NCBI GenBank assembly: GCA_023807065.1
Contig: JAJJLU010003466.1
Span: 1 to 64,000 of the forward strand
DNA: 64,000 nucleotides
Direction: 5' to 3'
Source of the DNA: Isotricha intestinalis
Taxonomy: Eukaryota > Ciliophora > Litostomatea > Vestibuliferida > Isotrichidae
The notes beneath the pieces were generated by a model. It was not told where the DNA came from. It worked only from the letters and a program-made list of their open reading frames with translations, and searched no databases. Below are positions 60,586 through 64,000 of the stretch, in pieces. Each line of letters begins with the position of its first letter. Position 1 is the stretch's first letter. The position numbers and the translations under genes are program-made.

Positions 60586-62469
60586 TTAAATTAATTCTTC
60601 TTCTTCATTATAAATATTTAATTCTATTAAAATATCTTCTATTTTATTTAAATCAAAAAGATTATCTCTATAATTAGAATAATATTCATCTTGTTTTTCA
60701 TTATTTTTTTTCACAATATGTTCAATTAAATTTATTAAATTATATTCATTTGAATTCAATTTATCTTTATCTTTAATATTATAAGAATTAAAAATCTCAT
60801 CAATTTTTTTTTGAATTTTATTTTCATTATCGGAAGAAATATCTAAATTTAAAAAATTATAATCCTCATTCATTACTTCTTCAATATTATCTATTTTTTC
60901 ATTCATTAAAATTTCTTGATCTCTTTCATCAAATCTTTTTCTTAAATCATATAAATTTAAATTAGATAATTCTTCTAAATTTAATTTTTTTTTTCCTCCT
61001 CTTAATATTTCTTTCTTTGTATTGTGCTCACTTTCCTCATCATCATTAACTTCTTCAATATTATCTAAATTATTTTGAATTAATATATTTGTTCCTCTTT
61101 TTATAACTTCATTATTATAATTAGAATCAGGATTTTTATTGTTATTATCATCATTTAAAGTATTAAGATTAGTTTTTCTTTTTTTTATTGAAAGTTTTTC
61201 TTTATTAATCTTCTTAACTTTTTTTGATTCTCTTTTTCCATTTTTATAAGAAATATTATATGTTTTTCCATTTTTTACAATTGGAATTTCAGGAATGGAA
61301 ATATCTTTATTTTCAGATATATTTTTTATTTGTTTAAAAATATCAAATTGAAAATTTCGTAATTGAGCATGAAATTCTTTAAATTGATTTTCTTGTTCTT
61401 GTAATAATTTATCTAATTCTATATCACAATCATCTACATTAATATTATTAATATATGAATTCATTAATGAATTTCTTATTTGATAATTTTTACTTTGAGT
61501 AATACTTGCTCTTAAATTATTATAATTTTTTTGATTTCCTTTTTCTAAATTTATTATTTCTTTTTTTAATTCATCTATTTTTTGATTTCCATAATTATTA
61601 TCATATAATTGATTAATAGATGCATTTATTTCATTTTTTAAATTATTTAATTTTTTCTCAAAATAAAATTGCTGGAAATTATTATTTTCAATAACAATAT
61701 CTCTTTTAAGATTATTATTATTATTATGTTCACTAATATAATGTTTATAAACTTCATCATAACTTGTAAATATTTTATTTGGACAATTTTCACAATAATA
61801 ATTTCCTTGTTCATCGTGAAAATCAAAAGGTGCTTTTTGATTTTTATCATTTTGTCTATTTGATATTAAAATATGTTTAAATATTAGAATTTTTTCTTGA
61901 TTATTTTTTATTTTTTCATCATTTACTATTATTATATTTTCATTATAATTTTTCTTTTTATTTAGTTGTTCTATTCTTGAATTTAAATTTGTTAAAGAAT
62001 CTTTTGATTTATTATTTACATTTTCAAATATGCTTTGTGTTTTAAATAAAAATTGAAGTAATAATTGAAATTTAGTTATTATTCTTAAAAAATCCTTTCC
62101 TTTTGATTTATCAAATTTATTATTTAATAAATCTGGCAAATAATTTTCTATTTCTTTTAAATCTCCGTGATTTAAAATTTCTTTAAATGGAATTTTTAAT
62201 ATTTCCTTTTCAGGAAATGGACTATTTAGATTTATATTACTTTCATCTAAGTGTAATATTCTTTCATTTTTATTTTTATTTTGAATAATATAATTTTGTT
62301 GATTATTCTCAAAATATATTGATCTTGATAATTTATTTGAATTTTGAAAAATATCATTATTGTTATTATTGTAAGGAGAAAAACTATATGATAAATTTTT
62401 ATTGTAATAAGTAGATGATGTTTTTTCATTTTCTTTAAATTTATGGAAACGAAAAGAGCTTTGTGTCAT
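60586..62469 (-). CDS. DZIP1-like zinc-finger protein of the ciliary base (tentative)
   Basis: The 627-residue protein has an N-terminal helical block at about 85-205 (FKEILNHGDLKEIENYLPDL, FQLLLQFLFKTQSIFENV, EKILIFKHILI) whose layout matches the DZIP1-like N-domain. A single C2H2 finger follows at about 225-255 (YYCENCPNKIFTSYDEVYKHYISEH) and then a long coiled coil (KKLNNLKNEINASINQLYD, ELDKLLQEQENQFKEFH), again as in DZIP1/Iguana. Those proteins act at the basal body and transition zone in cilium assembly. The C-terminal half is acidic and Asn-rich. The match is by domain order and not by high identity, so the name is tentative. Confidence 0.55.
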   Translation of the reverse strand: MTQSSFRFHKFKENEKTSSTYYNKNLSYSFSPYNNNNNDIFQNSNKLSRSIYFENNQQNYIIQNKNKNERILHLDESNINLNSPFPEKEILKIPFKEILNHGDLKEIENYLPDLLNNKFDKSKGKDFLRIITKFQLLLQFLFKTQSIFENVNNKSKDSLTNLNSRIEQLNKKKNYNENIIIVNDEKIKNNQEKILIFKHILISNRQNDKNQKAPFDFHDEQGNYYCENCPNKIFTSYDEVYKHYISEHNNNNNLKRDIVIENNNFQQFYFEKKLNNLKNEINASINQLYDNNYGNQKIDELKKEIINLEKGNQKNYNNLRASITQSKNYQIRNSLMNSYINNINVDDCDIELDKLLQEQENQFKEFHAQLRNFQFDIFKQIKNISENKDISIPEIPIVKNGKTYNISYKNGKRESKKVKKINKEKLSIKKRKTNLNTLNDDNNNKNPDSNYNNEVIKRGTNILIQNNLDNIEEVNDDEESEHNTKKEILRGGKKKLNLEELSNLNLYDLRKRFDERDQEILMNEKIDNIEEVMNEDYNFLNLDISSDNENKIQKKIDEIFNSYNIKDKDKLNSNEYNLINLIEHIVKKNNEKQDEYYSNYRDNLFDLNKIEDILIELNIYNEEEELI

Positions 62470-62711
62470 TTTTTTTATTAAATATTTTATTTTAATTATT
62501 TTTATTGAGCATTTGAATAATTTATTTATTATTAAATAAACAAATATATTTACCTAATTTAACTAATCAAAATAAAATATTAATTACCTATTATATTTAA
62601 ATAATTTATATAAATTAATACATTATATTATAAATACAAAATAATAAACCAAAGAAGGAAATATAAGTTAATTTTCTATAAATAAGATAACCCTATATAT
62701 AGAAATTATAC

Positions 62712-63698
62712 TTAATTATTTCCAAAAATTTGAAAGTAATTATTAAAAATACTAAAATTAATTTTAAATAAATTTTCAGATTCAATTTTTGACAAATGAC
62801 ATCGATTACAAATTTTTCTGAAAGCAAAATTTACATTTTTACAATAAAAACAAACCCAATCACCTTCTTTATCATATAAATTCGTTTTTTCTTTTCCTTC
62901 ATTAATATTATTATTCTTATTAATATTTTTATTTATATTCATATTTTTTGGTTTTTTACATCTATTACATTTAATTCTTGATTGAAAATTATAATTATTA
63001 CAATAAGGACAATTCCATCCTTTACTTCCATAAAAATCTTTATATATTTTTTTTTTATATTCTTTATTCTTATTTTCTTTCTCATTAAAGTTTTGAATAT
63101 TAATACTCTCTTCTTTACAAGAATTCTCTTTTTGATTTTTATTTATATAATTAATTGTATTAATATCATTGAATTTAAAAATTTGATTTTTATTATCTTT
63201 TAGATTTATATTATTCATATTGTTAATAGAATTTGAAATATGATTTGAGGGAATATATTCTTTATTAATTAGAAAATAATTATTTTGTAATTGCTTATCT
63301 TTTTCATTATTAAGTTTATTATATATATAATTATTGTTTATATTAATACTATTATTGTTAATATTATTACATTCTTCTCCTTCTTCTAAATCATTATATT
63401 CATTTTCTTCATCATCAGAATTTAAATAAAATTGTTTTTGTTCATGAAAAAAAGAATCTTTTGGAATAAAATTATGACTTTTATCTAAATCAATTATATC
63501 ATTATTTTCATAATATTTTCTATATAAATAAGCATGATTTACATTAAAATAAGATACTATAGGTGAAAAAAATAAAGTTAAACTTTTCTTATATTTTCTA
63601 ATAGAAATATCTGAATATTCAGTTATTGTAGTTTCTGAATTTGAAATTGGACTTTCTTTATTATTTTGTAAATCATTACTTAAATTTTTTGTACTCAT
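62712..63698 (-). CDS. Protein with two RanBP2-type zinc fingers
   Basis: The 328-residue protein is mostly Asn/Lys/Glu-rich and disordered. It carries two RanBP2-type (ZnF_RBZ) fingers near its end: KGWNCPYCNNYNFQSRIKCNRC (about residue 227) and DWVCFYCKNVNFAFRKICNRC (about residue 283). Both keep the W-x-C-x2-C-x3-N-x6-C-x2-C pattern with the Asn and Arg that contact RNA in ZRANB2-type fingers. A role in binding single-stranded RNA is therefore plausible. The N-terminal region has FFSPIVSYFNVNHAYLYRKYY and an acidic patch (DDEENEYNDLEEGEEC). The linker between fingers is an Asn repeat. Confidence 0.82.
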   Translation of the reverse strand: MSTKNLSNDLQNNKESPISNSETTITEYSDISIRKYKKSLTLFFSPIVSYFNVNHAYLYRKYYENNDIIDLDKSHNFIPKDSFFHEQKQFYLNSDDEENEYNDLEEGEECNNINNNSININNNYIYNKLNNEKDKQLQNNYFLINKEYIPSNHISNSINNMNNINLKDNKNQIFKFNDINTINYINKNQKENSCKEESINIQNFNEKENKNKEYKKKIYKDFYGSKGWNCPYCNNYNFQSRIKCNRCKKPKNMNINKNINKNNNINEGKEKTNLYDKEGDWVCFYCKNVNFAFRKICNRCHLSKIESENLFKINFSIFNNYFQIFGNN

Positions 63699-63842
63699 TT
63701 ATTAATTTATATATTAAAATTATTTTTTATGAACAATTTTAATGTTAAATATATATATAAAATTTATTTTATTAAATTATTTATTTATAGGTTGAGATTA
63801 TTTTATAGGAAAATTATTTTTTCAAAAAATTCTTAAATATTT

Positions 63843-64000
63843 TTAACCAATAGGTATACAACAACAAAATAATTTTTTTTTCTTTTTAATAGGCAAAGTA
63901 TATTCGAATTTATTTGTATCATTTTTATTAATATTTGAATTATCATTTTTTGAATATAAATTTTCTTCAGTATCTTTAGTATAAGGATTTGTAAAATTAT
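63843..64000 (-). CDS. Unrecognised protein, C-terminal end only (cut by window edge)
   Basis: An open frame enters from the right edge and stops at a TAA at 63843-63845, giving the last 52 residues. It is Asn/Asp/Lys-rich and ends in a basic patch and a cysteine cluster, KKKKKLFCCCIPIG. A polybasic stretch beside three cysteines near the end resembles a palmitoylated membrane anchor. The rest of the gene is outside the window. Confidence 0.55.
   Translation of the reverse strand, partial: NFTNPYTKDTEENLYSKNDNSNINKNDTNKFEYTLPIKKKKKLFCCCIPIG

Noticed and set aside
1..64000. tRNA, rRNA or telomere repeats
   Set aside because: I looked for a TTCRA-type T-loop with a matching acceptor stem, for GC-richer islands and for short G-rich tandem repeats on both strands and found none convincing; a covariance-model scan would be decisive.

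Overview
This is a very A+T-rich nuclear window from a single-celled eukaryote, most likely a ciliate. Four observations point there. (1) A single 2235-residue gene fuses a P4-type ATPase to two cyclase domains, an architecture known from ciliates and apicomplexans. (2) Ciliary genes are present: nephrocystin-4 and a DZIP1-like protein. (3) At least five introns of only 26-34 nt are reconstructible (GTAA...TAG), in three genes. (4) Gene families are ciliate-like: MORN, B-box/WD40, TRIM-like, and a giant PAS membrane protein. TAA, TAG and TGA all end genes here, and none occurs inside the long intact frames. The code therefore looks standard, unlike Tetrahymena or Paramecium. Very short introns with standard stops would fit a lineage such as the litostomes; that placement is inference, not proof.

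Layout. 0-8 kb: a gene cut by the left edge (-), a dual-specificity phosphatase with a signal-peptide-like start (-), an inverted near-identical POP1 fragment among decayed sequence, the intact POP1 gene of RNase P/MRP (+), a frameshifted remnant (-), a PX sorting nexin (-) and a MORN/IQ protein with a myristoylation-type start (-). 8-15.3 kb, plus strand: a RING/B-box protein, a LisH-CTLH protein, a long coiled coil flanked by Cys motifs, and a B-box/WD40 pseudogene. 15.6-19.2 kb, minus strand: PP2C phosphatase and a PUF RNA-binding protein, then a kinase remnant. 19.8-26.5 kb: the P4-ATPase/guanylyl cyclase (+). 26.9-47.5 kb, all minus: a two-RRM protein with three introns, a zinc transporter, nephrocystin-4, phosphoglycerate mutase, a flavodoxin-like/tandem-repeat protein, two unrecognised proteins, importin-9-like, importin-5-like and a four-TM protein. 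47.6-55.1 kb, plus strand: an acidic repeat protein, an intact B-box/WD40 protein (paralogue of the pseudogene), a possible PH-domain protein and a Cys-rich protein kinase. 55.3-64 kb, minus strand: a 1729-residue PAS membrane protein, the DZIP1-like protein, a RanBP2-type zinc-finger protein and a gene cut by the right edge.

The genes do not form one pathway. Recurring themes are RNA handling (POP1, PUF, RRM, RanBP2 finger), cilium base (NPHP4, DZIP1-like), signalling (cyclase, PP2C, kinase, phosphatase, PAS receptor) and nuclear import (two karyopherins). Intergenic spacers are short. The longer ones often hold decayed gene fragments, so local duplication followed by decay is a clear feature of the window. 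I saw no convincing tRNA, rRNA, transposon or CRISPR array.
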